From: Ecdyonurus torrentis | Taxonomy: Eukaryota; Arthropoda; Insecta; Ephemeroptera; Heptageniidae | Direction of reading: 5' to 3' | Assembly (NCBI GenBank): GCA_949318235.1 | Contig: OX439127.1 | Location: forward strand, 35,473,156-35,537,155 | DNA: 64,000 bases | In this document: piece by piece, positions 1-12,350 of the stretch | Numbering within the stretch: the stretch's first letter is position 1 | How the letters are laid out: every line of letters begins with the position of its first letter | Program-made: the position numbers and the translations under genes | The notes under the pieces: generated by a model | The model's database searches: none | What the model was told of the DNA's origin: nothing | Seen by the model: the letters and a program-made list of their open reading frames with translations, nothing else

Positions 1-836
1 ACTTCAATAATAATTAATAAACATACATGCTTATATCGAGTTTTCATACTGACGGTACACGATTGCGATACTGATATGTACAAGAAAAAAAATCATATTT
101 AGCTCATGCTTTTCTCGAATTTATTGCAAATTTAGTGCAAGCTTTTGAATGAAAATATATATAATCGAAATTCACAACCGTGTTTTATACATTGATGATT
201 TTACGATGCCGCGTCAAAAGAAAAGTGTGATGTGCTGCGAACAAACATGATTTAAATTACGAATGAACTGCGCTTTAGTTCCCTTTTAAAAAGTGCAATG
301 GTTTATAATGTATATAAAGTTTTTAAAGCTTTTCATGTTTTTAATTCTGTCATACATTTTTTTTTTTAATCTACACTGTGTTGTTCTCTATTGAATCTGA
401 TACTTTTAAACGTACTGACATTTGGAAATATCTTAAATATATTCAAATATTGAAAGATTTTATTATAAAGTATATAATGTAGTTATGGTTATTTCAGAAC
501 TTGAGGAAAAACTATTGTATAGGATGATAGTGATTAATGAGATAAAATGTAAACACTCTTTTGAGGATAAAAATATATATTTTACGTTTTACTTTCTGCT
601 GATACAATCATTCTTAGAAATTCCTTTCATCAAATTCACCACAAATGTTTTACTGAATATCGTCGTTATTTCTATATAAATTAAAATTTGAATAAGAATC
701 TTTATCAGATACAAATAAGTTAAAGTATTATAATATCAACTTACTTTGGAATAAATTGAAGTATTTCTGCCGATATGTTTTTGAAGGCACGTGTCAAATT
801 TGATTCAATGATCGATCATATTTCATAAAATACAAT
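1..836. other. AT-rich non-coding stretch, no gene recognised
   Basis: This stretch holds only short AT-rich open frames with no recognisable domain. One frame starting near 485 follows an AG that looks like a splice acceptor, but there is no donor, homology or codon pattern to support an exon. Confidence 0.6.
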
Positions 837-1268
837 CTAGACTTCAAAAAAATCATCGTAATCGTAATCATCGTAATCGTAATCATCGTAATCGTAATCA
901 TCGTAATCGTAATCATCGTAATCGTAATCATCGTAATCGTAATCATCGTAATCGTAATCATCGTAATCGTAATCATCATCATCATCATCAAAATGTGGTT
1001 GTATTTCAGCCAATACAGTCCGCATAGGCCTTAAAAAGAGGTAATAGACCAATTGAAATTTAATTATAAATCTTAATATTACCAGAATAATGTCTAAGAC
1101 TCCTTTATCGTCTTCTTTTCGTTTTGATTTTGCATCAGTAAATGGTACACTTTGAAATACTCTACACTGCAAGACAACAAAAATTATAAGCAGCGCGCAA
1201 ATCTTAAATATTATGTAACTCATATTTTTACGAAATGTAACAATGAAATGCTGAACACTATCAAACAC
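837..1268 (-). CDS. Possible secreted acidic Tyr/Asp-rich protein (uncertain)
   Basis: I do not recognise this gene. The open frame covers 143 codons. The better start is probably the second Met, at about 1223, because it opens a signal-peptide-like stretch (MSYIIFKICALLIIFVVLQC) and is preceded by an A-rich context. A basic and acidic linker (KSKRKEDDKG) follows, then a second hydrophobic stretch, then a tail of Asp codons and repeated YDYDD units ending in DDFFEV. The tail is encoded by the 15-bp minisatellite at 852-971, whose unit is a multiple of three and so keeps the frame open. A GTAATA...TTTTTAAG pair inside could be a small intron, but its phases do not join. It could be a real secreted acidic protein, or chance ORF plus a satellite. 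No homology is claimed. Confidence 0.33.
   Translation of the reverse strand: MFDSVQHFIVTFRKNMSYIIFKICALLIIFVVLQCRVFQSVPFTDAKSKRKEDDKGVLDIILVILRFIIKFQLVYYLFLRPMRTVLAEIQPHFDDDDDDYDYDDYDYDDYDYDDYDYDDYDYDDYDYDDYDYDDYDYDDFFEV
852..990. repeat. 15-bp minisatellite, 8 exact units, with an (ATC)n tail
   Basis: The unit ATCATCGTAATCGTA is repeated eight times without change from 852 to 971, followed by about six ATC triplets to 990. On the minus strand it reads as YDYDD in one frame and MITIT in another. Eight identical copies suggest recent expansion. Confidence 0.95.
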
Positions 1269-1565
1269 TATAAAAGTAAAAGTATGGATAAAAATGTTGT
1301 TATCCTATTGACTTTTGGACGTACAATCCGCTTACATGAAGACTTCAACTTACGCAGAGTTTTAAATAACTTCATTATATTTCCGTAAGCTAAAATATAC
1401 AAAAACAAAACAATAATAATGCCTGTACAAAAGTAATAAGTCAATAAACATGTAATATATTAACTATATGAATTAATTAAGAAAACTTTCTTATTTTTAG
1501 TTCGTTTAGTCCACTGTACTTTTTACACCACCAATCTTCACCAATGAATGTCTTCTGTTTAGATC

Positions 1566-1740
1566 ATATATTTTGATTATACCACAGAGTAAAATGAATA
1601 GAGATGTTGTTACTTTGAAGTCTACTTGAAAACTGAAATTTTAAATCTTAAAACAGGTAGAAATTAATATAAAATTGTCAAATGGTCAATACGCATGTCT
1701 GTGACGTCTAATATATTATTCTTCTCGTTATTTTCACGGA
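1566..1740 (+). repeat. Dispersed repeat, copy A
   Basis: This shares ordered words with 3528-3712: GATGTT, ACTTTGAA, CTTGAAAACTG, ATACGCATG(T/C)CTGT, and TATATTATT followed by a T/C-rich run. The copies are diverged and gapped. No terminal repeats were found, so the class is unknown. Confidence 0.5.
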
Positions 1741-2702
1741 ATTAATAAAAGAAAAAAAGAAGCAAATACACGCATGTGTATTAAACAATAATATTAAAAA
1801 TTCATACGGAAGAATCTTCTATTATAACACATGTCTGCGTTGTAATTTTTATTTCTTTGAAAATTCATAACCAATCAACTTTCACTCTTTAATTGATAAT
1901 TGTTATGTTTTAATGCTTAATGATGAATTTAATTATCTATTAACTATTCAAAATATTAAGCAATCCGTATTTCATGGACACTATATTCAACGGATCGGAA
2001 TGATTCGAATTTCTTATAGATAAAAATTTGAATTGAAAAATGTATCAACAAAAATGTGGTCACAAAAATGCGAATGAAAATAAAAGTTTTGGGACTAATT
2101 GGGGAGGGAAAAAAACACTTCTTGGGGGTGAGAAACCCCAAAAGAACGGTTGGAGTACATATTTTTCTACCAAAGCAAGCCAATTATCAATCCAGTTTCC
2201 TTTGATCCGGGCCTAAAACGGCCAAGATTGAATCTAGATCCAGATAACAATTCGGACAATGGATAATTTTTAATCCGAATATTTTGACAGCCTAATAATC
2301 AAATACTTGATTAATGCATAAACGTTTTGCGGCTTAAGAAATATTATATGTTTATTTAGGTGTATAATTCCAATCAAGGGGCTTTGTCTTTTTGTTCTAC
2401 ATATATAATGAAACCAATAATTTATATTTGTAATATTTCACAGGCAAAACAATTAAAAAATGTCTCTGCCAATCACATATAACATTATTATTATTATTAA
2501 TTATTGACTCCATATAAACTCTATAGACATAATATTATATAGAATCTTTCAACTTACGGTTGTCGTGATGATTTTAGAATCCTATAGAAGAGTAAGGACG
2601 AGTTGTAAACGACGATAGTCCCCACAACATGTTGCACCCACTGCAGTTTCCGCGTTTATATTCTAACAAAAGTAAAGTCGCAAGTGTTATGATTATAATA
2701 AA

Positions 2703-2708
<6 letters not shown>

Positions 2709-2786
<78 letters not shown>
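2709..2786. repeat. (TA)n microsatellite
   Basis: About 80 bp of near-perfect TA dinucleotide repeat. Open frames across it (IYIYIY) are artefacts. Confidence 0.95.
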
Positions 2787-2788
<2 letters not shown>

Positions 2789-3527
2789 GAAACTGATTTT
2801 AAGGCTTTTAGAAATTGTAAACGTTCATAGTCAATATTTAACACGATCTTTGCAGTATGTACTGACTTATAGAAATATTTTAAATTTACTCATTGTATAC
2901 AGTACTATATAAAATAACAGTAAGTTATTCCAAAATCCGAATATATTTACAGATTAATAATTAATATACTCATATAAGTGTTTTGCTAAATATATTTATC
3001 ATTTTATATGAATTTCAGTTAGAATTTGAATTAGATACAATAGTAAACACAGAATAATATTTGAACTTACTTTTGTAAGTACATTTTGACGCATTCCGGC
3101 GTTTCTTTGAAGAAAACCGTGAAATTTATTGAAGCCACAGGTTTCTATGAAAGATTATTTTATTATTTTTTTTTTTATAAGATTATAATATTGTTTCCTT
3201 GCATTTGATCAATAACGGCAAAATATCGAAAGTTGTGACGGCAAAAAATATGGAACAGAATTTATTGTTTCATTAATTTTGGTTTCCTTGTGGCCGCAGG
3301 TCTCGTAAAATTTGCCATGGAAAAGGTTAGGATAATCAAAGCTGCAACAAACAGTGCAATGATATAAAAAACCAAATACTGATCATTTTTTACTAATCAT
3401 TTTTAAGATTTTTTTTGTTCTATTAAATGGTGAATATCTTGTAATTTTATTTGTAGATCGATATAAATAAATGTTGTATTGTAATCAGCGATTAAGAAAG
3501 TAAATCTCAAAATAAAAATATATCAGT

Positions 3528-3712
3528 TAGTCCTGGGACTTTCATAAATTTTAAGCACAGTAGATGAATTTAGATGTTTCAACTTTGAAATTTGCTTGAA
3601 AACTGTAAAGTAAAAATTTAAAACAACTAAATATAAAGTAATAATTATCCAATAATCACCATACGCATGCCTGTAATATTTGATATATTATTGTTCCTTC
3701 TTATATAATATG
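3528..3712 (+). repeat. Dispersed repeat, copy B
   Basis: This is the partner of the copy at 1566-1740 in the same orientation, about 2 kb away. A shorter fragment with a similar GATGTTAC...TTTGAAATTGATTTGAA stretch occurs near 5400. Confidence 0.5.
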
Positions 3713-5972
3713 AACATTTCTTCTGCAACTTTTCTTGTACATTTTCATTGCGTGACATTTTGAAGCACGCATATCGGATCAGTTATAACAAGTTGCATGA
3801 CGATATGATGACACCATGGTAATTAGTAATCACTTATTAATATTTGTGAGGTCATATCAAAAAGAAATCATATATATTTCATGAACTTATGTACATAATT
3901 ATATGGAGAAGGAGAAGACGGGGGATAAGGAAATTACAATTTTCATATATAGTTTTACGGTTATTTATTATTCTATGCATAATTTAATTGATATAACTAC
4001 TGGCTATCTATGACTATGACCAATGACAGCCTGACAAACTTATTTACGTCCGGGGGGAAGCATCCCTTACGCACCCCCTCTTATTATTGACATTTAATTT
4101 GCATTTTATCTTTATGGTGTCCGATATATTATATTAAATCTAATTTTCTTTCTTTTTTTTTAATTTTTTTTTTTATTATTATTAATTTGCATACAAATAA
4201 AGTTATTTGCCTTTTTTTTATAGATACAATTAATACTCATTCAGCTTTATTTTTATAATTTAAAATCAGAAGAAAGCTTGAACTTTTTGAAAGATAAATG
4301 TTAGGTGCTAATACTTTTACTACATAATATACTACATGCATTTTGGATTTATAAGCACTTTTACAAATACAAGTGATAACAGAAATTTAAATTTTAAAAC
4401 TGGATATTTTTTGTTCCTTTTTTTTTAAACTTTTGTTTGTCAAAGTGATACAATAAGACAGTAATTTATACCAAAATATGTATTGCAAAAATATTGACAC
4501 CTCTGATATTTGCATTTCTTTGATAAGTCAGAAATATTGAGAGAACATTGAATCGATTGCAAAATAAATCCAGTATGCAAAGTTTCAAAATTTCATTTTA
4601 ATTTCTTGTTTTGATTTTATTGTGTCATCCAAAAAGCAATCCCAATATATTATTGTCGGTACACGCAGTACAAAAATTACATTATAGTTCGGTACATAAT
4701 ATGCATATAAATATCTGACAGACAAACATAAATATAGACAATAATGAAATAAAATTGAAATTAATGAATAATTCAAGTTATGAACCGATTGTGAGTTACA
4801 CACATTAAGTCTGAAGTCAACTACCTCAAATGGTTTGACCAAAATAAAAGATCATTAAAATTAACATGGCTAATACGGCAGCTCACTTAACATTGCACAA
4901 AACGAGATCTCTGCATTATATTTATAAACAGTGCTGCAATGTCATATGATCGGGCACTCTGTCCTCTTGCCGGCAAAATCATAACATCAAAAATAAAAAA
5001 AATAAAATAGTTTTATATTTTACCATTGCTTTAAGAAATGATATTATAATTACAGCTAAAAATAATAAATAATATTTCAGAAATTGACCATATTTTTGGT
5101 TCTAGATCATGTAAAATTTTGGAATTTTATTGCGCGGATTTGAAAAAAAAAAAAAAAAATCTAAGATTCAAAATTCTTTATTCATTTCTTTAATCCTACA
5201 TTCATAAATAAATTACAATGCCTCAGCGTAGGTTCATGCCTCAAGATAAGATAATGTAGAAATGATTGATTGATGATAATATATAAATATATAAAATGGG
5301 AATATATAGGAAAGCTTTTAGTTCGCCAAAAAACATACAAGAACAATCTAATATTTTATCAAAAATATATTGGTCTCATGATTTTTATTTTAGATCTATA
5401 AATTGATGTTACAGTTTTGAAATTGATTTGAAGTATTACGTATTCGAACTTCTGTTTGTCATAAAAAATGTATTTCATTTATTCAGGAATGTAGGACTAT
5501 ACAACTGTCAGATCATAAGTGGTTCATGATTAACTAAGTACGTAACGAGCAGAGCATATTATATCACTTTTAATATTTTCCATAACTAGAGGAATAGGGT
5601 TTAAAATAAATAATTGTAGTAATGGTGAGAAAATGTATTTTTGTCTTGACATAATGCAGTGCACGGTGAATCATACATACTAACGAAAAAAAATTCTGTT
5701 ATGAGTTCAAAGCTCAAGTCCACCTTATTCCTCCTGTTTTTATGATAAAAACAGACTTTATACTACCAAACATAACTCAGTGCAGTCAATGCGGTCAGTT
5801 GAGGTTACATATTTGTGTGGACTACATCGTGTTTTTCTTTCTATTCATTGAAATTTTAAAAGTTTTATAATTCAACTTTATAATTAATAAAATGAAGGTG
5901 TGACATATGCAAAATAAGACGTACCACAAATAGTTGAGCATTAAGTATGTAATTTTTCATATAATTTCACTT

Positions 5973-6004
<32 letters not shown>

Positions 6005-6319
6005 TATTATGTTATCATATTATAATACAATATATAATATACATTATAATAATAATAATATAATATATATATTATATATATTATAAATATATATTATAAT
6101 ATTTTGTTTTGTTAGTAATTTATTTTGTTGATTTTGTTTTTTAATTAAAATATAATCCTCTAAGTGCCATGTGATACTATAGTGAAATAATTTAAATAAG
6201 CATTTGAATTTTCTATTGTACAATGAAGAAAAGGACTATTATATTATACAACATTGTCTTTGGTAAGTTCAAATTTCTGAACTCTTATTACGCAAGTCTT
6301 TATTTGTTTTAACTTTTCA

Positions 6320-6500
6320 CATATTGACCCAATACACGTGACCCAAACGCGTTGTGAAATTTGCGAAAGTGTTCAACACGTTGGGATTAAAATTCGATGC
6401 TCTGAACCCAGTCTGAAAACGAATTTCTCGGCATCTCGTGCATGACCCCGATTGGTTCGAGCTATTCAGCACGCGTTCGCAGTAAATTTGTCTCTGGAAT
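6320..6500. promoter_or_regulatory. GC-richer, CpG-containing patch, possible promoter or first exon
   Basis: This patch is clearly less AT-rich than its surroundings and contains several CG dinucleotides (ACGCGTT, CACGCGTTCGC). A 68-codon minus-strand frame crosses it with no recognisable domain. It could be an untranslated first exon, a promoter or a decayed transposon. It sits about 1 kb upstream of the first micropeptide. Confidence 0.2.
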
Positions 6501-7319
6501 GTAACATATAAATTGATAAGCAAATTTTTTTATGCTAGATTTGTTTCTCTTCAAAAAAATAATGTCACATACATGTATGGGACATGTATGTAATATAAAT
6601 AAAACTACGGATATACTTGAAATTATTTACTTTTTTTCTCGTTAATGCATTGACAATTTAAATTTAAGTATAAATAAATAAATAAATTTATTGTTCAGAA
6701 GATTACATAGTAATATAGATCTAGTCTCATAAACAGCATGCAAAAACAACAATAGAACCTATCTACTAATATACAAAAACATTACGTTTTCTTACATATC
6801 AATTACTGTGTGCGTACCTTTTAACTTTTAAGATATTTAGGAAATTATCCTGCTCAATGTTAAAAAATTCCTTTAAATTATAAGGCACAATTGCACATCA
6901 AGTTCACCATTATTTTTCTCACATTTTTTTCATTACAATGTTGAGATTGCAAAAACTTATACAAATGATTATAGATTGCTACAAACAGATTTAGGACTTT
7001 TTGTTTTTAACGTTAGGTTATGGGTGGTTATATAGAAAAGAGTAATCCATTATTCTTTTTGGGGATGCAAGGAACAAGTTTTTAAAATGTGTTTCTTATT
7101 TATAAAAATGAGATTACTGTATCACACACTGAAAAATGTTAAAGTATATAATATACGAAGAAGATGGGAAGGAGAAAAAAAAAAAGGGCATAGAAGTTTA
7201 AAACTTGTTGCTTCATATTATAATTTTGATAATATTATTTTTAGACTATACCATACAGTAGTAGTCTGTTTATATTATGTTATGTGCATTATTGATGATG
7301 TATGGGCATTAAAATGAAT

Positions 7320-7547
7320 ATTCAGATATCAAGTGGGTGGTGCTTTTGCTTGATGTTTGATCCCGAAATAAGCGCACTTGAGAGTTTTAGCAACGAGAGA
7401 GTGTAGGATTGGGGAAATATAGCCTGGTCGTAAGATTGCAGCTTCGTTCGCCCGTGGTACGAAGTAATCATGCCGAGTAGCGAGTTGCATTCTGTCGGAC
7501 CTAAGAGCTTGCGTGCTCCCACTAACACAAGTGCAAGATCGAAGATC
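7320..7547 (+). promoter_or_regulatory. Probable 5' UTR or promoter of micropeptide 1
   Basis: This stretch is GC-richer than its surroundings, with GAGAGAG, a CG-containing core and a leader rich in CT and AG. It runs straight into the micropeptide ORF. No TATA box or initiator can be assigned with confidence. Confidence 0.35.
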
Positions 7548-7673
7548 ATGGCGGGTGCTATGGAAAACAAAGAGGCACAGTCAATCCTAATAAATTATTT
7601 AATATTAATTGTGCTATTAGCAATTCTCTGGGTTCTCTATTTTGGAGTAAGTATATTTTTTTATACTTTATAA
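7548..7673 (+). CDS. Sarcolamban-like single-pass micropeptide 1
   Basis: A short polar N-terminus (MAGAMENKEAQSIL) is followed by one hydrophobic helix, NYLILIVLLAILWVLYFG, then VSIFFYTL and a stop if read straight through. A consensus donor (GTAAGT) starts at 7647 just after the YFG codons, so a short last exon may replace the final eight residues. Starts at 7548 and 7560 are both in frame. The frame is also open back to 7470 (MPSSELHSVG...), which could give an N-terminal extension or simply be 5' UTR. Size and layout match arthropod sarcolamban, a one-helix peptide of the SR membrane that binds and restrains the SERCA calcium pump. Two related ORFs lie at 28626 and 61281. The family match is by pattern, not by a search. 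Confidence 0.6.
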   Translation: MAGAMENKEAQSILINYLILIVLLAILWVLYFGVSIFFYTL

Positions 7674-9389
7674 GCAACAAATTTGTTTGTATGGTGAATT
7701 TGGCACTCGGAATATTGAATACTATCGAGAAGATGCTATCTTAATTATATTACTAGTCAGTGTGAATAGTATATCATAATGAATTAATAATCGACTTCAT
7801 TAAAAAAAAAAAGCATAAAAGATTTCCTTAAAAGGGAAATGTTATTAAGGGCTCCTTTAACTTTTTTTTTCTGTCCCATCATTTCTATATTTAGGTCGTA
7901 CAGTACGTTATTTATATGCCTTTATATTTTATTAATGAAATAAGAAATTACATTGACCCATGCAGTTTACAACAAGCGTTGATCTAGTCATTATTTAAAT
8001 AAATTAACAAAATAATAATTATAAATTAATAATATTTATCTATTAATTTAACTTCATTTTACAATAGTCTTATCTTTTTATAACAATTAACAATGTTTTA
8101 TGCCAAGTTGCATAATTTAATCAGTAAAATGTTCCAAATTTGAGTGTGGTGTGTGTGCATGTGTGTGTGTGTGGTCAGGGGTGGTACACGTACTGTATTC
8201 GTCAATTTTTAAATTAGAATCAAAGTATTCGAATAAAGTATAAATATTCTTTATATGTTAAAAAAATCATACTGTAATTTAAACATTTTTAGTCCATAAT
8301 TGCTATCAATTTTAATGAATTTTTAAATATATGGGTAAATTTGGTCTACATTAATTGTTATTAAATCGTTGCAAAAAGTCAAATTTTTTATGTATTTTTA
8401 GTTATGTGAAGTTCATTTGCTGATAAGATAAGGGTATAAAAAACATCCATAGCAGAAATATTTTACTCTGTAAAATTTAGAATGATAACCACGTTTGCCA
8501 AGAGGTTACAAATAGAATAATGCAAGCTTTTTTTTACGTGAAAATGTATAGCATTTTAACATCTATAAATTATATGAAACGGGAAGATTATAATATATTT
8601 TCTTGCTTCTCTCCAACTTCTTTTAGCAAATCTAATTGAAAATAATGACATCATTAATTAAAATTTATTATGAACACATATATATAATTATATTTCAATG
8701 TTCAATTTTCCAATGTTGTAAAAACTTAAAAAATGAGAGATACTAACATTTGTGAGCTAAAAACATAGAAACCTTTAATGAAGTATACCTTATTCTATGT
8801 AAACGGCGGTGAAAAGTGTTATTGCAATTGGGAACTGGTATTTGTTTTTGAACATGCCAGATATAGATTCGCATAGTACTTCTCAAGCTCAATTGGAATT
8901 TCCAAATCAAAACATGATATCGTTACGTCATTCACTTTAACATGCCAAAAACAATTACACTTTTTCCTCTTAAAAAAACAAACTATAATTTATAATGTCA
9001 TGCACAAAATGATAAAATAATGCTTAGAAAATAAAATCTGACTGAAAAAAAAAAGAAGTTTAATTAATGTTAATTTTTGTTATATCTCAATTACAATTGT
9101 AATTTTGCCATCAAAATAACAATTATTTGATAAATGAAATCGATATAATGTCACGAATCACAAAGTTACCCTTCATATTTAGGCATAGTAAATAATACTT
9201 TAACCAATAGACGATAAACATTCATTCTTATTGGCTAAAACTTTTGATAGCCCGAATCATAAAATGTCAAATATCATAATTTACTAATCTAACTGTTCTG
9301 TAAAAAAAGGAACAATATAATAATTTTATTTCAATAATTTTTCAGCTATTGATTTTAAAATTAGCCTAAATGTTTAATTAGAAATTAAA
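7674..9389. other. AT-rich intergenic stretch, nothing recognised
   Basis: The stretch has only a short (GT)n patch near 8145-8175 and poly-A/T runs. No exon-like segment with paired splice sites was seen. Confidence 0.6.
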
Positions 9390-9789
9390 TTTTAATTTCA
9401 ATTTATTGGTTGCTATGGAATTTATATTTTATTGAACATAAAGGCACCATTGAAACTTTCTGATATTACGCCCACTTTTGTTCCAAAGCTATGTGAGTGG
9501 TAACGGTGACGCCGGTTACCTAGGTGATCAAATGTTAAAAAATGTATAAGCTCTGGACGTCAGTCGTATGAAAAGTTTTTGTCTTCTTGACATGACTGAC
9601 GCAAGTAAAATGTCCAGAGCTTTATACATTTTTTTAACATTTGAGATCACCTAGGTAACCGGCGTGGCCGTTACCACTCACAAAGCTTTGGACAAAAAGT
9701 GGGCGTAGTACCAGAAACTTTCAATGGTGCCTTTATGTTCAATAAAATAAAACATAAATTCCTTAGCAACCAATAAATTGAAATTAAAA
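9390..9789. mobile_element. Long foldback (inverted-repeat) DNA element
   Basis: Two arms of about 165 bp are inverted copies of each other around a loop of a few tens of bases near 9570-9600. Matching blocks run in mirror order: CAATTTATTGGTTGC, GGCACCATTGAAA, GCCCACTTTTG, GTGAGTGGTAACGG, CCGGTTACCTAGGTGATC, ATGTATAAGCTCTGGAC. The arms differ by a handful of substitutions and indels. There is no coding capacity, so this looks like a foldback MITE. AT-rich flanks prevent a clear target duplication call. Confidence 0.85.
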
Positions 9790-10540
9790 AATAAATGTAT
9801 GATAAAATTTGAGGACATATAATATTCTTCGTTTTAAAATTATTTCTCTTTAAATTTAAAATTTTTAAGTTTGGAAATTAGCAGAAAATATTAGAATAAA
9901 AATACAATGAATACAAAGTCAAACTAATTGTGCAAAGTTTCATATCTAAGCTAACAAAATGGAACTGGATTATTCCGACCCCTCCCCCCAATAAGGGTCA
10001 CCGATGATAATATATTATGAACATGTTCAGGTGCTCCCCAAAAATTCACATAATAAAACTAAATTATTCAAAGAAAGTATACGTAAAACTAAAACATAAT
10101 TAAGTTACATAGATCTTGATGAAAGTAAAAAATAAATAAATGAATGAATAAATAAGCAAGTAAATTCAGTAAAAAAAAGTAAATAAGGAAATCCATCAAT
10201 CTGATCAATCAACTCATAGTAACAGATAGAAAAATAATAATTAACTAAAAGCTTTCCATCCTTTCTTATAGTGAAAAAGGAGATCTTCTATTTTATATAA
10301 CTCTACTTATGTGCATTGTATTACATTTTTATTAGTTTTTTTTTTTTTTTTTTTTTACTTTACTTTAATTGATTTGGCTAGTTTCTGCAGTTAAGGCTTC
10401 AGTTGATTTTTTTTTCTCCTAAAAGCAGCTATAAAGTTGTAAATTTAGGTACAAGTTGTCCAGAACTTTAATTTGGTGCACAATATGAATCTTGTATAGC
10501 AGAAAATTTTATGTCTTTCCATCTTTTCTTATAGTGAAGA

Positions 10541-10543
<3 letters not shown>

Positions 10544-10598
<55 letters not shown>
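10544..10598. repeat. (GA)n microsatellite
   Basis: About 55 bp of uninterrupted GA dinucleotides. Confidence 0.95.
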
Positions 10599-10601
<3 letters not shown>

Positions 10602-12275
10602 TTCATATAATATTTTTCTTTTTCTTCTTTTTCTTCATTGTAATACTTTATTTTAGCTTTTTTTTCGCTTTAATTGATCTGGTCTAAACTAGTAGTAGTT
10701 TCATTTATTTATTTATTTTTTTTTTTTTTTTGAAGCAGAAATAAATGTTTTTATGTTAATTATATAAAAAAAAATGACATTAAAATATTATAAAATTAAA
10801 CAAATAAATATTTATTGTTATTCAAAGATAAAAAAATTATGAATAGAATATATTATTTACTATTCACATTTATGATCAGCATGAAATAAAAGTAAGAACT
10901 GCATGTGGAGTAAATTGAAATTGGGCAAAACTAGGAGAAGACGGGATGAGGTGAAAATAAATTTATTTTACGCGTATACAATATAAGTATAGCCAGGTAT
11001 AGCCGATCCAGAAATTGTTATTATTTACTTTTAGCAATTAAACATTCATTTGAATATATAGATATATATTAATAAACTGTAATCTCCCTCCTGTCTTGCA
11101 CATATGCAATGTAATGAATGGTTACTTTTTTTTTTTATCAAAGTATTCGTAAATGAAAGATAATCTATATAAAAATAGAGCAAGGGAGTATTGAAAACTA
11201 AAGATGAATCTGCACGAGCCAGTTTTGTTTCTTGATTTGTATCATGCATTTTGCACGTACGGAAAGACTATAGAGAATTAGCTAACTTTCCTCATTTTTA
11301 ACGTTTTATACCAAAATATCTTCTGATTATTGAAATATTAAGGCTCGATTGTTCTTTCTTTTTTTTATAACATAGTTACAACTATTTTAGCTCATGAATT
11401 GTTGAACAATTAACAAAGTATTTTCTGTAGAAGTGGAATAACTTTGTAGTATATGCGACTTAAGTTTTGGAAATTGAATTCTTCTGTGCTGTGAAATATT
11501 GTATTTAACAGAGTATTTTAATACTGTATATTTATTAGATTTATTTCTACATATTCTCCAATATGCCCAAGACCATTTTGATATCATTTCTCTAAGAATT
11601 GAACACATTATTTAGAAATCATAAAAACAAAAGTTTTACAAATAAATAAATTAGAACATTTGTTTATGTATCGTAAAAACTTGAGGTCGAGTTAACTCTT
11701 TTATCTTTATATGAAGAATTGTGATGTTTTAATGTATTGATTAATTGATTTCTTAAGCATGGTGGTTATATATTTGGTAAAATTTTATTCCCTTCCTAAT
11801 TTATACTTTAATTTTATACTAACATCGAACATTGTTTATTAAACACGACATGTGAAATTTTTGGACTTTGAAACAGATGGCATTGCGTGTTACCTTTTTC
11901 GTACTCAATGTTAAAAGTAAGTGGCGAAACCTTATGGATAAAATAGAAACTAAAAACATAACACAGCGCGAACTTCATTAAAATTTTGTTATAGTCTCAT
12001 CTACATTTATATCACTTGATATAATGTTATAATAAGCAAGCAAAGCAGACCAAAATACAATATATAAATAAGCAATGCGGAACGATGGGTGTGACAATGG
12101 CTTGACATAAACAATAAAAACTTGCGGACGGAAACGGAAAAAGCAAGAGGATAAAAATCGCTTTTTTTATGTTATATTAGGGAAGAGGGGCAGCAAACTA
12201 TAATATGAGCAAAATCATAGAGGTGGATGTTAAAAAAGGTAAAAAAAAAAAAATGCTAGAGCGTTTGATAGTATG

Positions 12276-12278
<3 letters not shown>

Positions 12279-12342
<64 letters not shown>

Positions 12343-12350
12343 TCTCTGTC
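12279..12350. repeat. (TC)n microsatellite
   Basis: About 70 bp of TC dinucleotides with one CCC interruption near its end. The ORFs on both strands here are artefacts of the repeat. Confidence 0.95.

Larger units (their letters stand above)
1269..7319. other. AT-rich intergenic stretch with repeats, no gene recognised
   Basis: The block holds a (TA)n tract near 2710-2786, another near 5976-5998, several poly-T runs, a dispersed repeat pair (near 1566 and 3528) and a less AT-rich patch at 6320-6500. A segment at about 2195-2300 with several GATCC/ATCCG-like words and one at 4040-4075 with G and C runs look like ends of decayed transposons. I could not delimit either. Confidence 0.55.

Noticed and set aside
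852..990. Regular repeats that might suggest a CRISPR array
   Set aside because: The units are directly tandem with no unique spacers, and the DNA is eukaryotic.
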